From assembly GCA_938039195.1 (NCBI GenBank), contig CALHVK010000029.1, forward strand, positions 1 through 40,888: a stretch of DNA of 40,888 bases, in the 5' to 3' direction. The stretch comes from an uncultured Carnobacteriaceae bacterium. Its GTDB lineage: Bacteria > Bacillota > Bacilli > Lactobacillales > Aerococcaceae. This document shows, piece after piece, positions 15,945 to 24,909 of the stretch (positions are counted from its first letter, which is position 1; every line of letters starts with the position of its first letter). The position numbers were made by a program, and so were the translations under genes. Below the pieces are notes generated by a model. The model did not search any database. It saw only the letters and a list, made by a program, of their open reading frames with translations, and was not told the DNA's origin.

Positions 15945-16655
15945 ATGAAAGAGATACAAGCACTCTCAGCAATTTTAAAAGAGAAGTTCGATATTTCGTT
16001 TAAAAACGAGGCATTGCTCGTCGAAGCGATGACTCACTCTTCGTATGCCAATGAGCATAAAGAGATGAAGGGAATCTATAATGAGCGTATCGAGTTTCTT
16101 GGAGATGCCGTTTTAGAACTCAATATTTCAGATTGGCTTTTTAGACAATTTCCTCATTTTAAAGAAGGACAATTAACAAAACTTAGAGCTCAAATCGTTT
16201 GCGAAGATAGCTTATCGATGCTTGCAAAGGAATGTTCTCTAAATGAGTATATGCTTCTAGGAAAAGGAGAAACATTGAGCGGTGGGCGTGAAAAGCCAGC
16301 AGTTCTCTGTGACGTATTCGAGGCGTTTATTGGTGCTCTTTATTTAGATAAAGGCATGGAAGAAGTACAACGTTTCTTAGACCATGTGATTGTTCCTAAA
16401 ATAAAAAATGGACGTTATGAACTGATTACTGATTTCAAAACAGAATTACAAGAGTATTTACAACAAAATGGTACTGTTCATATTCGTTATGAATTGATTA
16501 AAGAAGAAGGACCTTCGCACGATAAAGTATTTACCGTTCAAGTAACTGTGGATGGGAAGAAATACAAAACTGCGAGTGGTAAAACGAAAAAGGCAGCCGA
16601 ACAAATGGCTGCAAAATTGACTATGGAAGAACTGACAAACAGTTCTCTTTCATAG
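15945..16655 (+). CDS. rnc: Ribonuclease III
   Basis: Double-strand-specific endoribonuclease that processes rRNA precursors and structured mRNAs. The 236 residues show the signature NERIEFLGD (catalytic Glu50, Asp54), a second acidic pair Asp123/Glu126 in CDVFEAFIGALYLD, and a C-terminal double-stranded RNA-binding domain (about 160-232; SGKTKKAAEQMAAK). AGGAGG lies 5 bases before the ATG. It is co-transcribed with smc, an arrangement common in Firmicutes. Confidence 0.96.
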   Translation: MKEIQALSAILKEKFDISFKNEALLVEAMTHSSYANEHKEMKGIYNERIEFLGDAVLELNISDWLFRQFPHFKEGQLTKLRAQIVCEDSLSMLAKECSLNEYMLLGKGETLSGGREKPAVLCDVFEAFIGALYLDKGMEEVQRFLDHVIVPKIKNGRYELITDFKTELQEYLQQNGTVHIRYELIKEEGPSHDKVFTVQVTVDGKKYKTASGKTKKAAEQMAAKLTMEELTNSSLS

Positions 16656-16672
16656 AAAGAAAGGATTAAAGC

Positions 16673-19600
16673 ATGCAATTAGAAAAAATTGAAATGTCGG
16701 GATTTAAATCATTTGCCGATAAGACAACAATTGAATTCGATAAAGGCGTGACTGCGGTTGTAGGACCTAATGGTAGTGGAAAGTCCAACCTTTCTGAAGC
16801 CATTAAGTGGGTTCTTGGGGAACAATCGGCTAAAAGTTTACGTGGAAAACGGATGGATGACGTAATTTTTGCAGGTTCTCAAACAAGAAAACCAGTGAAT
16901 ATTGCGGAAGTCAATCTATATATCAACAACGAAGACAAAGTGTTGGCAACCGATCAAACACAAGTCGTGTTAACGCGTCGTTTGAATCGTAATGGGGCAA
17001 GTGATTTCTTAATTAACAAGAAACCTGTTCGTTTGAAAGATATTACAGACTTAATGATGGATTCAGGGTTAGGGAAAGACTCCTTTGCTTTGATTTCTCA
17101 AGGGAAAGTTGAGCAAATCTTTAACGAAAAGCCTGAAGAACGTCGAATGATTATCGAAGAAGCGGCTGGAGTATTAAAATACAAAGACCGTAAGAATCAA
17201 GCCCAACGTAAATTGAATCAAACGCAAGATCACTTGAATCGTGTGGAAGATATTCTTCATGAGATTGAAGGACAATTAGCACCACTGGAAGAACAGCGTG
17301 AAAAGGCGATTGCGTATGTTTCGAAGAAGGAACAGTTAGAAGATGTAGAAACAGCACTTTTAGCAGTCGAAATCGAAACGTTAAATGCGCAGTGGAAAGT
17401 AGCTCTTCAAGAAGTAGAACAATTGCAAGAACAATTAGCGCAAACGGAAGCAACATTAGAGGCTCTTCAAGTTGATATTGAAGAAAATCAAATGCAACTT
17501 GAAACACGTAATGTAGAGTTAGATGCTAAGCAAGAAGAATACGTGGAATTAATCCAAAAAGTTGAACAATTGGATGGTCAACGTAAAGTATTCGAGCAAC
17601 GTCGTCAATTCGCTGAACGTAGTGATGAGGAAAATCAAGAAGCATTAGCTGCTGCTCTTCGTGAGTTAGAAGAAGTGGAAGCAAAACTAGCACAGCTTGA
17701 AAAGAATCAAGTCGAGCGTAAGGTTGAATTAAAGAACGTAGAAGAGGCTTGGAGTCAATTAGTTGAAGAATTAGACCAATTAAGTCAGAGTAACGAGGAG
17801 AACGTTAAAAACCTTCAAAATCGTTATATTGAACAATTACAAGAAATCTCACGTTTATTAAACCAAGAGAAAAACTTAGAGAAGGCAATGGAAGTCAATC
17901 AAAACACTCAAGAAAAAATGACAGAGCGTTTTGATTCCTTCGATGAAGAACATCGTGCTTTAGAAGAAAAAGCAAATGCGTTTATTGAAAAAATAGAGGT
18001 AACTACAAAAGAAAAAGAAACAGTTGCCAAACAACTTTCTAAGCTAAAAGAAAAACTTGCTAAAGTGAGTGAAGAACATTCAACTCTTTCTAGTGAAGGG
18101 ATGGAAAAAGAACGCCATCTTCAACAATTACAAGCAACCGTTCGAAGCTTGAAACAAGTTTCTGAAGACTATGCGGGTTACTATCAAGGGGTTCGTGAAG
18201 TTCTTAAACATAAATCAGAATTGCCGGGAGTAGTGAATTCTGTTGCGGAACTGATTCGTGTGGATGAGAAATTAACGACAGCGATTGATATTGCTCTAGG
18301 AGCAACGAGCCAACATATCGTTGTAACGGATGAGAAGGCTGCTGCCAAAGCGATTACCTATTTAAAAACAAATCGTCTAGGACGTGCAACATTCTTACCA
18401 TTATCGATTATTAAAGAAAAACAAGTACCAGATACAGTTTTAAGCCAAGCGAAAAAAGTCGATGGTTTTATCGGAATCGCTAGTGAACTCGTTTCAACGG
18501 ATAAAAAATATACGTCTATTATCAAAAACTTACTAGGAACGACGCTTGTAACTACTACGTTAGAAGTAGCACAACAATTGGCGAAGCAACTGAGTTATCG
18601 TTATCGTTTGGTTTCACTTGAAGGAGACGTTGTCAATGCTGGTGGTTCGATGACAGGGGGAGCTTCTAAGAACTCTGGCCAACAATCACTCGTTCGACGT
18701 AACAGTCAACTAGAAACAGTGACGAAGCAATTCGAAGAAGCAAAAGCGGAATATGAAAAATTATCCGCACAATTCCAAAAAGTGACCGTTGAAAAGAACA
18801 AGCTAGAAGAAGAGTATCGTGAAATGAACTCCACTTATGTTCAACTCGAACAAGAACTTAATCAATTAGAATTTCAATCAAAATTTGCACTTGAAGAAGT
18901 TCAAAAACATGAGCGTATTCAACAAGCAAATCAATTTGAGATGGATGAATTGATTGAAGCGTATGAGCAATTGGAAGAACAATACGTTGAGAATCATGAA
19001 AAATTAGCAGCTTTACAAAAGGCGAATAAAGCGTTGAAAAAAGAATTGGATTATCTTCAATTATCGAACGAAGATAAATCTCAACAAATCCAAGAGAAAC
19101 AAAAAGAACTGCAAGAACTTGGAACAAATCGCGCTCGTGTACAAGAACAATTTAACCAAGAAAAACGTGAAATTCATCAAACAAAACTTCAAAAAACACG
19201 TTTAGAAGATCAAATTGAACTATTACACTCTAAGAAATCTGAACAATCTCGTAATCAAGAGGAAGATGAGGCCATTTACGCAAAAATCCAAGAAGAATTT
19301 GACGCGTTAAAAACTCAAGTGGATGAATTGGATGCCCTCATTAAAGAATTGCGTGAAGAACGTGCCGCTTTAGAAATTCATGTGAAACAGTCTGAGGCAG
19401 CTCGTACGCAAGCACAACATCAATTGCAAGATCAATTGAAGAATCAAACTCGATTAGAAACAAAAGCGAATCGTTTCGAAATCTCAATTGACCAAAAATT
19501 AACGTACTTGAGTGAAGAATACGAGTTAACATTTGAAGCAGCGATTGCTAAAACAACACTCGACATGTCGATTGAAGAAGCTTCAAAACTTGTTCGTAGT

Positions 19601-20242
19601 TTAAAACAACAAATCGAACAAATGGGTGCTGTAAACTTGTTAGCGATTGAAGAGTTTGAAGCGGTACAAGAACGATTCACATTCTTGACAGCGCAACAAC
19701 AAGATTTACTAGAAGCGAAACAAACGTTAGAAGAAACTATTACAGAAATGGATCAAGAGGTAACAACTCGCTTCAAGACAACGTTTGATGCGGTAAGTAG
19801 TCAATTCGAACGCACATTCCCGCGCTTATTTGGTGGAGGACGTGCAACGCTTGAATTAACAGATCCAGATAACCTTCTTGAGACAGGGATTGAGATTATT
19901 GCTCAACCACCTGGTAAAAAGTTGCAATCACTCAGCTTACTTTCTGGTGGAGAACGTGCCTTTACGGCTATCGCTTTACTATTTGCAATTCTTGAGGTCA
20001 AACCAGTTCCATTCTGCTTACTCGATGAGGTTGAAGCAGCTCTGGATGAGGCTAACGTTACTCGTTATGGACGTTACTTGAAGGAATTTACGAATAGTAC
20101 TCAATTTATCGTTATTACTCACCGTCGTGGTACGATGGAAGAAGCAGATGTATTGTATGGAGTAACTATGCAAGAATCTGGTGTCTCAAAACTTGCTTCT
20201 GTTAAGTTTGAAGACTTTGATGAATTGGAAGAAGTTAAATAA
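16673..20242 (+). CDS. smc: Chromosome segregation protein SMC
   Basis: Core of the bacterial condensin complex with ScpA and ScpB; it compacts and resolves replicated chromosomes. The protein has 1189 residues, full length. Walker A is GPNGSGKSN (31-39). Two long Glu/Gln/Lys-rich coiled coils (about 170-500 and 675-1020) flank a hinge (about 510-670) with VVNSVAELI and the glycine cluster NAGGSMTGG. The C-terminal head carries the signature LSLLSGGERAFTAIALLF and Walker B FCLLDEVEAALD. The ribosome site is AAAGGA, 17 bases after the rnc stop. Confidence 0.97.
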   Translation: MQLEKIEMSGFKSFADKTTIEFDKGVTAVVGPNGSGKSNLSEAIKWVLGEQSAKSLRGKRMDDVIFAGSQTRKPVNIAEVNLYINNEDKVLATDQTQVVLTRRLNRNGASDFLINKKPVRLKDITDLMMDSGLGKDSFALISQGKVEQIFNEKPEERRMIIEEAAGVLKYKDRKNQAQRKLNQTQDHLNRVEDILHEIEGQLAPLEEQREKAIAYVSKKEQLEDVETALLAVEIETLNAQWKVALQEVEQLQEQLAQTEATLEALQVDIEENQMQLETRNVELDAKQEEYVELIQKVEQLDGQRKVFEQRRQFAERSDEENQEALAAALRELEEVEAKLAQLEKNQVERKVELKNVEEAWSQLVEELDQLSQSNEENVKNLQNRYIEQLQEISRLLNQEKNLEKAMEVNQNTQEKMTERFDSFDEEHRALEEKANAFIEKIEVTTKEKETVAKQLSKLKEKLAKVSEEHSTLSSEGMEKERHLQQLQATVRSLKQVSEDYAGYYQGVREVLKHKSELPGVVNSVAELIRVDEKLTTAIDIALGATSQHIVVTDEKAAAKAITYLKTNRLGRATFLPLSIIKEKQVPDTVLSQAKKVDGFIGIASELVSTDKKYTSIIKNLLGTTLVTTTLEVAQQLAKQLSYRYRLVSLEGDVVNAGGSMTGGASKNSGQQSLVRRNSQLETVTKQFEEAKAEYEKLSAQFQKVTVEKNKLEEEYREMNSTYVQLEQELNQLEFQSKFALEEVQKHERIQQANQFEMDELIEAYEQLEEQYVENHEKLAALQKANKALKKELDYLQLSNEDKSQQIQEKQKELQELGTNRARVQEQFNQEKREIHQTKLQKTRLEDQIELLHSKKSEQSRNQEEDEAIYAKIQEEFDALKTQVDELDALIKELREERAALEIHVKQSEAARTQAQHQLQDQLKNQTRLETKANRFEISIDQKLTYLSEEYELTFEAAIAKTTLDMSIEEASKLVRSLKQQIEQMGAVNLLAIEEFEAVQERFTFLTAQQQDLLEAKQTLEETITEMDQEVTTRFKTTFDAVSSQFERTFPRLFGGGRATLELTDPDNLLETGIEIIAQPPGKKLQSLSLLSGGERAFTAIALLFAILEVKPVPFCLLDEVEAALDEANVTRYGRYLKEFTNSTQFIVITHRRGTMEEADVLYGVTMQESGVSKLASVKFEDFDELEEVK

Positions 20243-20245
20243 TAG

Positions 20246-20282
20246 ATAAGAGGTAGATTTTTATGTCTACCTCTTATTTTTT
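20246..20282 (+). terminator. Terminator after smc
   Basis: A perfect 12-bp stem (ATAAGAGGTAGA, 20246-20257; TCTACCTCTTAT, 20266-20277) has an 8-base loop and is followed by five T residues. Confidence 0.93.
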
Positions 20283-20305
20283 GCAGTACGAAGCGGCCCG
20301 TTTTG

Positions 20306-20314
20306 TGGTATAAT
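20306..20314 (+). promoter_or_regulatory. Extended -10 promoter of the HAD phosphatase-ftsY unit
   Basis: TGGTATAAT is a TG-extended perfect -10 box. No convincing -35 lies 17 bases upstream, as is usual for extended -10 promoters. The transcript would carry a leader of about 55 bases. Confidence 0.7.
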
Positions 20315-20374
20315 ATACTAGATACGTTCAATGAATGTATAATGAGAGCAGAAATGCTTAAAGGAGTTTTATAT

Positions 20375-21196
20375 TTGATTAAATTAGTTGCATTAGATTT
20401 AGATGGAACATTATTAACAGGTGAAAAGAAAATAACAGAAGAGAATAAAAAAGCGATTAAATTGGCCAAAGAACAGGGGATTAAAGTGGTTCTTTGTACA
20501 GGTAGACCAATTGTAAGTATTGTCCACTTACTTGAAGAACTAGACTTAATGGGTGATGATGACTACGCGATTAACTTCAATGGTGGTTTAATTCAAAAAA
20601 CAAAACATGGAGAAATCGTCTATGAAACAGGACATACTGTTGAAGATATGAAGTATTGCCATGAAGAAGTTACAAAAGTAGGACTTCCATTAGTCATGAT
20701 TGATACTGTAAGAGCATACGAGCCAACGCCTCCCAAAGGACGTCCGTCAATTTATAACACATTACCGCATCCAATTACTTTTGAACAAAAGAATCCGGAA
20801 GATTTTGAAGAAGGACATATCTTTAATAAAGCTGTTCTTTGTATCGAACAAGAAATTTTAGATGAAGGAATTGCAAAATTACCAAAAGAATTCTTCGAAC
20901 GCTTCAACTGTATGAAATCGAGAACGTTTCTTTTAGAAGTTGTTCCAAAACATGTTTCAAAAGGAAATGGCTTAAAGATGTTAGGAGAAATTCTAGGAAT
21001 CTCGTTAGATGAAATGGCAGCATGTGGTGATGAGGAAAATGACTTACCAATGTTAATGGTTGTCGGTTATCCAGTTGCGATGGGCAATGGTTCTAAAGAA
21101 GTCAAAGAAGTAGCGAAATATGTGACGGCAACCAATGAAGAATCTGGTGTTGCGCAAGCCATTTATCATATTATAGAAATGAATAAACAAGCGTAA
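20375..21196 (+). CDS. Cof-type HAD-IIB family phosphatase
   Basis: Cytoplasmic haloacid-dehalogenase phosphatase; the family usually acts on sugar phosphates or cofactor-related phosphates, and the substrate here is unknown. The TTG at 20375 is chosen because AAGGAG lies 8 bases upstream and the product begins MIKLVALDLDGTLL, the standard Cof start; in-frame ATGs at 20342 and 20354 lack ribosome sites. It has 273 residues. Catalytic Asp8 and Asp10 (DLDGT), a CTGRP motif II region and motif IV CGDEENDLPML are visible, with a C2B cap between. It is placed directly before ftsY; Cof-type genes occupy the same smc-ftsY interval in streptococci. Confidence 0.87.
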   Translation: MIKLVALDLDGTLLTGEKKITEENKKAIKLAKEQGIKVVLCTGRPIVSIVHLLEELDLMGDDDYAINFNGGLIQKTKHGEIVYETGHTVEDMKYCHEEVTKVGLPLVMIDTVRAYEPTPPKGRPSIYNTLPHPITFEQKNPEDFEEGHIFNKAVLCIEQEILDEGIAKLPKEFFERFNCMKSRTFLLEVVPKHVSKGNGLKMLGEILGISLDEMAACGDEENDLPMLMVVGYPVAMGNGSKEVKEVAKYVTATNEESGVAQAIYHIIEMNKQA

Positions 21197-21210
21197 AGTG
21201 AGGGGAAAAC

Positions 21211-22215
21211 ATGGGATTATTTGATCGAATTAAACGTGCCTTTACCGGTGAAGATGAAGTCATTAAACACGAGGAGACGAAAGAGTCGATTGTCATTGAG
21301 AAATATGACAAAGGGATGGAGAAAACGCGTCGTAGTTTCTCAGACCGTTTAAACGAATTCCTTGCAGATTTTAGAGAAATTGACGAAGACTTCTTCGAAG
21401 ATTTAGAAGAAACCTTTATTTCTTCGGACGTAGGATTCGAGATGACATTAGCGATTACGGATGCCTTACGTGATGAAGTTCGTCTGCAAAACGCAACGAC
21501 TTCTGGCCAAGTCAAAGAAGTTATCATTGAGAAGATGGTCGATATTTACGAAAAAGGGGAAGACAACTTGTCTGCATTGAAGAAAGCAGAAGGACGTCCT
21601 ACCGTATTAATGTTTGTCGGCGTGAATGGGGTTGGTAAAACAACCACCATCGGTAAAATCGCTTGGAGATTAAAACAAGAAGGCAATAAAGTCTTATTAG
21701 CTGCAGGAGATACGTTCCGTGCCGGCGCTATCCAACAATTAGAAGTTTGGGGCGAACGTGTAGGTGTTCCTGTGGTATCAGGTCGTGAAGGTGGAGATCC
21801 ATCATCAGTTGTATTTGATGCGATTAAGAAAGCCAAAGAAGAAAACTTTGATTATTTATTAATCGATACAGCGGGTCGTCTTCAAAACAAAGTAAACTTG
21901 ATGAAAGAGTTAGAGAAGATGAATCGTATTATTTCTCGTGAAATTGAAACAGGAGCTGATGAAACATTATTAGTGTTAGATGCAACGACTGGTCAAAACG
22001 CTCTTGTTCAAGCAAAACAATTCGGTGAAACGATTAACATTACTGGTTTGATTTTAACGAAATTAGACGGAACTGCAAAAGGGGGAGTGATCCTCTCGAT
22101 TCGTCATGAATTAAACATTCCGGTGAAATTTATCGGATTAGGGGAGCAAATGGACGACTTACAACCGTTTGAACCAGAACAATTTATTTACGGTTTAGTA
22201 AAAGATATGCTATAA
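21211..22215 (+). CDS. ftsY: Signal recognition particle receptor FtsY
   Basis: SRP GTPase that docks the SRP-ribosome complex at the membrane for co-translational insertion. The 334 residues begin with a short basic/acidic A region (about 1-40), then the helical N domain, then the G domain. G1 is GVNGVGKTT (137-145), DTAGR is G3, TKLDGTAKGG is G4, and the C-terminal GLGEQMDDLQPF is diagnostic. The short A domain is usual in Firmicutes. The gene is not followed by ylxM-ffh here. Confidence 0.96.
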   Translation: MGLFDRIKRAFTGEDEVIKHEETKESIVIEKYDKGMEKTRRSFSDRLNEFLADFREIDEDFFEDLEETFISSDVGFEMTLAITDALRDEVRLQNATTSGQVKEVIIEKMVDIYEKGEDNLSALKKAEGRPTVLMFVGVNGVGKTTTIGKIAWRLKQEGNKVLLAAGDTFRAGAIQQLEVWGERVGVPVVSGREGGDPSSVVFDAIKKAKEENFDYLLIDTAGRLQNKVNLMKELEKMNRIISREIETGADETLLVLDATTGQNALVQAKQFGETINITGLILTKLDGTAKGGVILSIRHELNIPVKFIGLGEQMDDLQPFEPEQFIYGLVKDML

Positions 22216-22216
22216 T
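22208..22216 (+). promoter_or_regulatory. Extended -10 promoter for the BI-1 gene, overlapping the ftsY stop
   Basis: TGCTATAAT overlaps the ftsY stop codon (22213-22215). A second TATAAT lies at 22222-22227. Either gives a short leader before the ATG at 22252. Confidence 0.6.
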
Positions 22217-22251
22217 GTATCTATAATAAAAATTTGAAATGAGGCAAAATA

Positions 22252-22968
22252 ATGGAAAATAATCATTATAGTGTTGAATCCAGTGTTGCTGGACGCAATC
22301 AATTTTTTATGAAAGTGTATGCTTGGATGTTTGGAGGACTAGCAATTTCTGCTTTAGTTGCTTACCTATTCAGTACAGTTCCAGCGCTTTATAGTGCATT
22401 CTTTAATTTCATGGTAACGACTCGTGGATACGGAATGTGGATTATCTTTATTGCGCAATTAGTAGTTGTATTTGTAATGCGTCCAAATTATGAAGAACTT
22501 GGTAGACCAATTCGTTATATTGTTTCATATTGTTTATATGCAGCATTAACAGGATTTACATTCTTCATAGTAACACTAGTTTATGACTTAGGAAGTATTG
22601 TTCAAGCGTTTTTATCAACTTGTGCGTTATTCGCAGGTTTATCAATCGTTGGATTTACAACGAAGAAAGACTTAACAAGTTTTGGTCGTCAAGCAATGGG
22701 AGCTTTGGTAGGTTTAATCATTGCTAGCTTAATTAACTTGTTCTTCTTCCATAGTTCAGTAGTTGAATTGATTATGTCTGGTATCTCATTAGTAATCTTT
22801 ACCGTGTTAACAATGTATGATACTCAAAAATTAAAAAATATGTACGACTACTACGAAGGACAATCTGCATTAGAAGGTATTGCTATTCTAGGAGCATTAG
22901 AATTATACTTAGACTTCATCAATATTTTCTTAGATATCTTACGTTTATTCGGAAGCAGAAAAGACTAA
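22252..22968 (+). CDS. Bax inhibitor-1 (BI-1/YetJ/YccA) family membrane protein
   Basis: A 238-residue integral membrane protein with about seven hydrophobic segments, roughly at 27-45, 62-78, 88-108, 114-133, 145-166, 170-187 and 205-232. The family core MYDTQKLK and the last-helix segment GALELYLDFINIFLDILRLFG are clear. Some bacterial members (Bacillus YetJ) conduct calcium in a pH-dependent way, whereas YccA of Escherichia interacts with the FtsH protease; which applies here is unknown. Expression can come from its own promoter inside the ftsY end as well as by read-through. Confidence 0.9.
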   Translation: MENNHYSVESSVAGRNQFFMKVYAWMFGGLAISALVAYLFSTVPALYSAFFNFMVTTRGYGMWIIFIAQLVVVFVMRPNYEELGRPIRYIVSYCLYAALTGFTFFIVTLVYDLGSIVQAFLSTCALFAGLSIVGFTTKKDLTSFGRQAMGALVGLIIASLINLFFFHSSVVELIMSGISLVIFTVLTMYDTQKLKNMYDYYEGQSALEGIAILGALELYLDFINIFLDILRLFGSRKD

Positions 22969-22981
22969 TCAACACTTTTAT

Positions 22982-23006
22982 AGCCTAGGTTCGCCTAGGC
23001 TTTTTT
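22982..23006 (+). terminator. Terminator with UUCG tetraloop after the BI-1 gene
   Basis: A perfect 8-bp stem, AGCCTAGG (22982-22989) with CCTAGGCT (22994-23001), is closed by TTCG and followed by six T residues. Confidence 0.92.
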
Positions 23007-23076
23007 GTTTGTATTAAATGTAGAAGTATTTGAAAGATTCTGAAAATTAATTAATGCATTTTCACGAGAATTCATG

Positions 23077-23082
23077 TATACT
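23077..23082 (+). promoter_or_regulatory. Likely -10 box of guaC
   Basis: TATACT lies 36 bases before the guaC ATG; no clear -35 box is visible. A 7-bp inverted repeat (TTAATGC at 23051-23057, GCATTAA at 23093-23099) flanks it at a distance. Confidence 0.45.
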
Positions 23083-23118
23083 ACATAAGTACGCATTAAC
23101 GAATTAGGAGGATGTTAA

Positions 23119-24105
23119 ATGTTTGAATTAAATGCATTCGATTATGAGGATATTCAATTAATCCCCAATAAATGTATTGTAAATAGTCGTTCGGAGTGTG
23201 ATACTACGGTTAAATTAGGGAAACACACCTTTAAATTACCAGTGGTTCCAGCAAATATGCAAACCGTTATTGATGAATCGGTTGCTGAATTTTTAGCAGA
23301 AAACGGATATTTCTATATTATGCACCGCTTTGATGAAGCAAGCCGTTTACCATTTGTAAAACGAATGAAAGAACGTGGATTAATCTCATCAATTAGTGTG
23401 GGTGTAAAACCTCAAGAATATGATTTTATTGTAGAATTAAAAGAGAATGGACTTGTTCCTGATTACATTACAATTGATATCGCTCATGGTCATTCTAATT
23501 CAGTTATTGACATGATTAAGCATATTAAAAAACATTTACCAGAGTCATTTGTGATTGCAGGTAACGTAGGTACTCCAGAAGCCGTTCGTGAATTAGAGAA
23601 CGCTGGTGCTGATGCTACTAAAGTAGGGATTGGACCTGGTAAAGTATGTATTACGAAAATTAAAACAGGATTTGGTACTGGTGGATGGCAACTTGCTGCA
23701 CTTCGTTGGTGTTCAAAGGCTGCACGTAAACCATTGATTGCCGATGGTGGGATTCGTACTCACGGAGACATCGCAAAATCAATCCGTTTTGGAGCGACAA
23801 TGGTTATGATTGGATCATTATTCGCTGGACATGAAGAGTCTCCAGGTAAGACTGTTGAAGTGAATGGCCAAATGTTTAAAGAATACTTTGGTAGTGCTTC
23901 AGAATTCCAAAAAGGGGAACGTAAAAACGTTGAAGGTAAAAAAATTGTAGTTCCTTATAAAGGATCTCTACAAGATACGTTGATTGAAATGCAACAAGAC
24001 TTACAATCATCTATCTCATATGCAGGTGGTAAAGATATTGAAGCCATCCGCAAAGTAGATTACGTCATCGTTAAAAACTCAATTTTTAACGGAGATTCAA
24101 TTTAG
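23119..24105 (+). CDS. guaC: GMP reductase
   Basis: Reduces GMP to IMP and ammonia with NADPH, connecting guanine and adenine nucleotide pools. The 328-residue TIM-barrel protein belongs to the IMPDH/GMPR family but lacks a CBS insert. The catalytic loop GIGPGKVCITK carries the nucleophile Cys177; the preceding KVGIGPG and later ADGGIRTHGDIAKS segments bind phosphate. The length fits the bacterial GuaC2 type. AGGAGG precedes the start. It is monocistronic, between two terminators. Confidence 0.95.
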   Translation: MFELNAFDYEDIQLIPNKCIVNSRSECDTTVKLGKHTFKLPVVPANMQTVIDESVAEFLAENGYFYIMHRFDEASRLPFVKRMKERGLISSISVGVKPQEYDFIVELKENGLVPDYITIDIAHGHSNSVIDMIKHIKKHLPESFVIAGNVGTPEAVRELENAGADATKVGIGPGKVCITKIKTGFGTGGWQLAALRWCSKAARKPLIADGGIRTHGDIAKSIRFGATMVMIGSLFAGHEESPGKTVEVNGQMFKEYFGSASEFQKGERKNVEGKKIVVPYKGSLQDTLIEMQQDLQSSISYAGGKDIEAIRKVDYVIVKNSIFNGDSI

Positions 24106-24116
24106 AGTAATTAACG

Positions 24117-24146
24117 AGCAGAAGGAGAAATCTTTCTGCTTTTTTA
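24117..24146 (+). terminator. Terminator after guaC
   Basis: A 9-bp stem, AGCAGAAGG (24117-24125) with CTTTCTGCT (24132-24140) and one G-T pair, is followed by a T run. Confidence 0.9.
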
Positions 24147-24175
24147 TTTTAAATATTTATTCTTAGGAATTTGTT

Positions 24176-24184
24176 TGATATACT
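24176..24184 (+). promoter_or_regulatory. Extended -10 promoter of the acidic protein gene
   Basis: TGATATACT is a TG-extended -10 box, 35 bases before the chosen start at 24220. Confidence 0.6.
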
Positions 24185-24219
24185 ATGGAAAAGAACTCAG
24201 TCAAAGTGAGGCGCAACCT

Positions 24220-24819
24220 ATGTGGTTATTTAATCGAAAGAATAAGCGTAAAGATGAATTTGAGATGGATGAGCCATTTTATAATGAATCTGTAGAAGTG
24301 GATAGTGATTCTGATGAGGAAGCCTATCATCAAATTGCAGATATCATTACTGGGCATAGCGAACGTATCAGAGAGCTATTAGAAAGCTATTTTGATAATC
24401 CTGATTTATTGATTGAAGAATTGCGTGAAGATGACGAGGACTGGAATGATGAATTCGCAGACCTATTGGAAGAAGCGCAAGATGACTATTGGTTACTATT
24501 GCTCTTAACGCTTGAAAAGGAAGCCTATGCAACGCAGATTTATTGGAGAGACACATCGAAAACATTAGCCAATAAACTACCCCGCCTTAAACTGTTAAAA
24601 GGGATTCAACTACAAGAGTTACTCGAATGTACGAGTAAGGAGTCTGTTACAGAATACTTAGAGTGTGTTTCTAGAAAACTTCATAATGATGGAATTGTAT
24701 TAGGTACCATTGAATTGAACGATGAAAATGTGTTGGTATTCTCTATATTGGAGAGAAGAGTAGAAAGATTAAATCGTTTAATGATGAATATTGAAAAAAG
24801 TTGGAAGCAAATTTCGTAA
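24220..24819 (+). CDS. Acidic protein of unknown function
   Basis: Not recognised with confidence. The ATG at 24220 is chosen because GTGAGG lies 8 bases upstream and the -10 box at 24179-24184 would leave an upstream start at 24175 untranscribed. The 199-residue product begins with a basic patch (NRKNKRK), then a strongly acidic stretch (about 10-35 and 55-85, many Asp/Glu), then a leucine-rich segment YWLLLLLTLEKEAYATQIYW, then a mixed helical C-terminal half with ILERRVERLNRLMMN. No signal peptide or clear membrane helix. The DWxx...L...Y.....W pattern loosely recalls DUF6630-type proteins, a tentative impression only. It is a single-gene transcript between guaC and the carboxypeptidase. 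Confidence 0.7.
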   Translation: MWLFNRKNKRKDEFEMDEPFYNESVEVDSDSDEEAYHQIADIITGHSERIRELLESYFDNPDLLIEELREDDEDWNDEFADLLEEAQDDYWLLLLLTLEKEAYATQIYWRDTSKTLANKLPRLKLLKGIQLQELLECTSKESVTEYLECVSRKLHNDGIVLGTIELNDENVLVFSILERRVERLNRLMMNIEKSWKQIS

Positions 24820-24857
24820 AGATTACAAAAATGTTACGAATTTGCTTCTTTCTATTT
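24804..24857 (+). terminator. Terminator whose stem includes the end of the acidic protein gene
   Basis: The last coding bases, GAAGCAAATTTCGTAA (24804-24819, including the stop), pair with TTACGAATTTGCTTC (24834-24848) with one bulged base; TTTCTATTT follows. Confidence 0.75.
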
Positions 24858-24884
24858 GAAATCTTAAGAATTTCTTTGTAAAAT
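24856..24884 (+). promoter_or_regulatory. Promoter of the D,D-carboxypeptidase gene
   Basis: TTGAAA (24856-24861) and TAAAAT (24879-24884) each match 5 of 6 consensus bases, with a 17-base spacer. Confidence 0.75.
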
Positions 24885-24909
24885 AAATTGAATTACAAGG
24901 AGGATAGGA

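Noticed and set aside
17151..17507. 118-codon hydrophobic minus-strand frame opposite smc
   Set aside because: Leu/Ile/Phe-rich appearance arises from the complement of Glu/Gln/Lys codons of the SMC coiled coil; no start signals.
23007..23118. Purine riboswitch upstream of guaC
   Set aside because: No conserved three-way-junction sequences and no room between the likely -10 and the ribosome site.
24820..24909. WalR-type direct repeat (TGTWAH-N5-TGTWAH) before dacA
   Set aside because: TGTTAC is present at 24832-24837, but the second half-site at the right spacing does not match.
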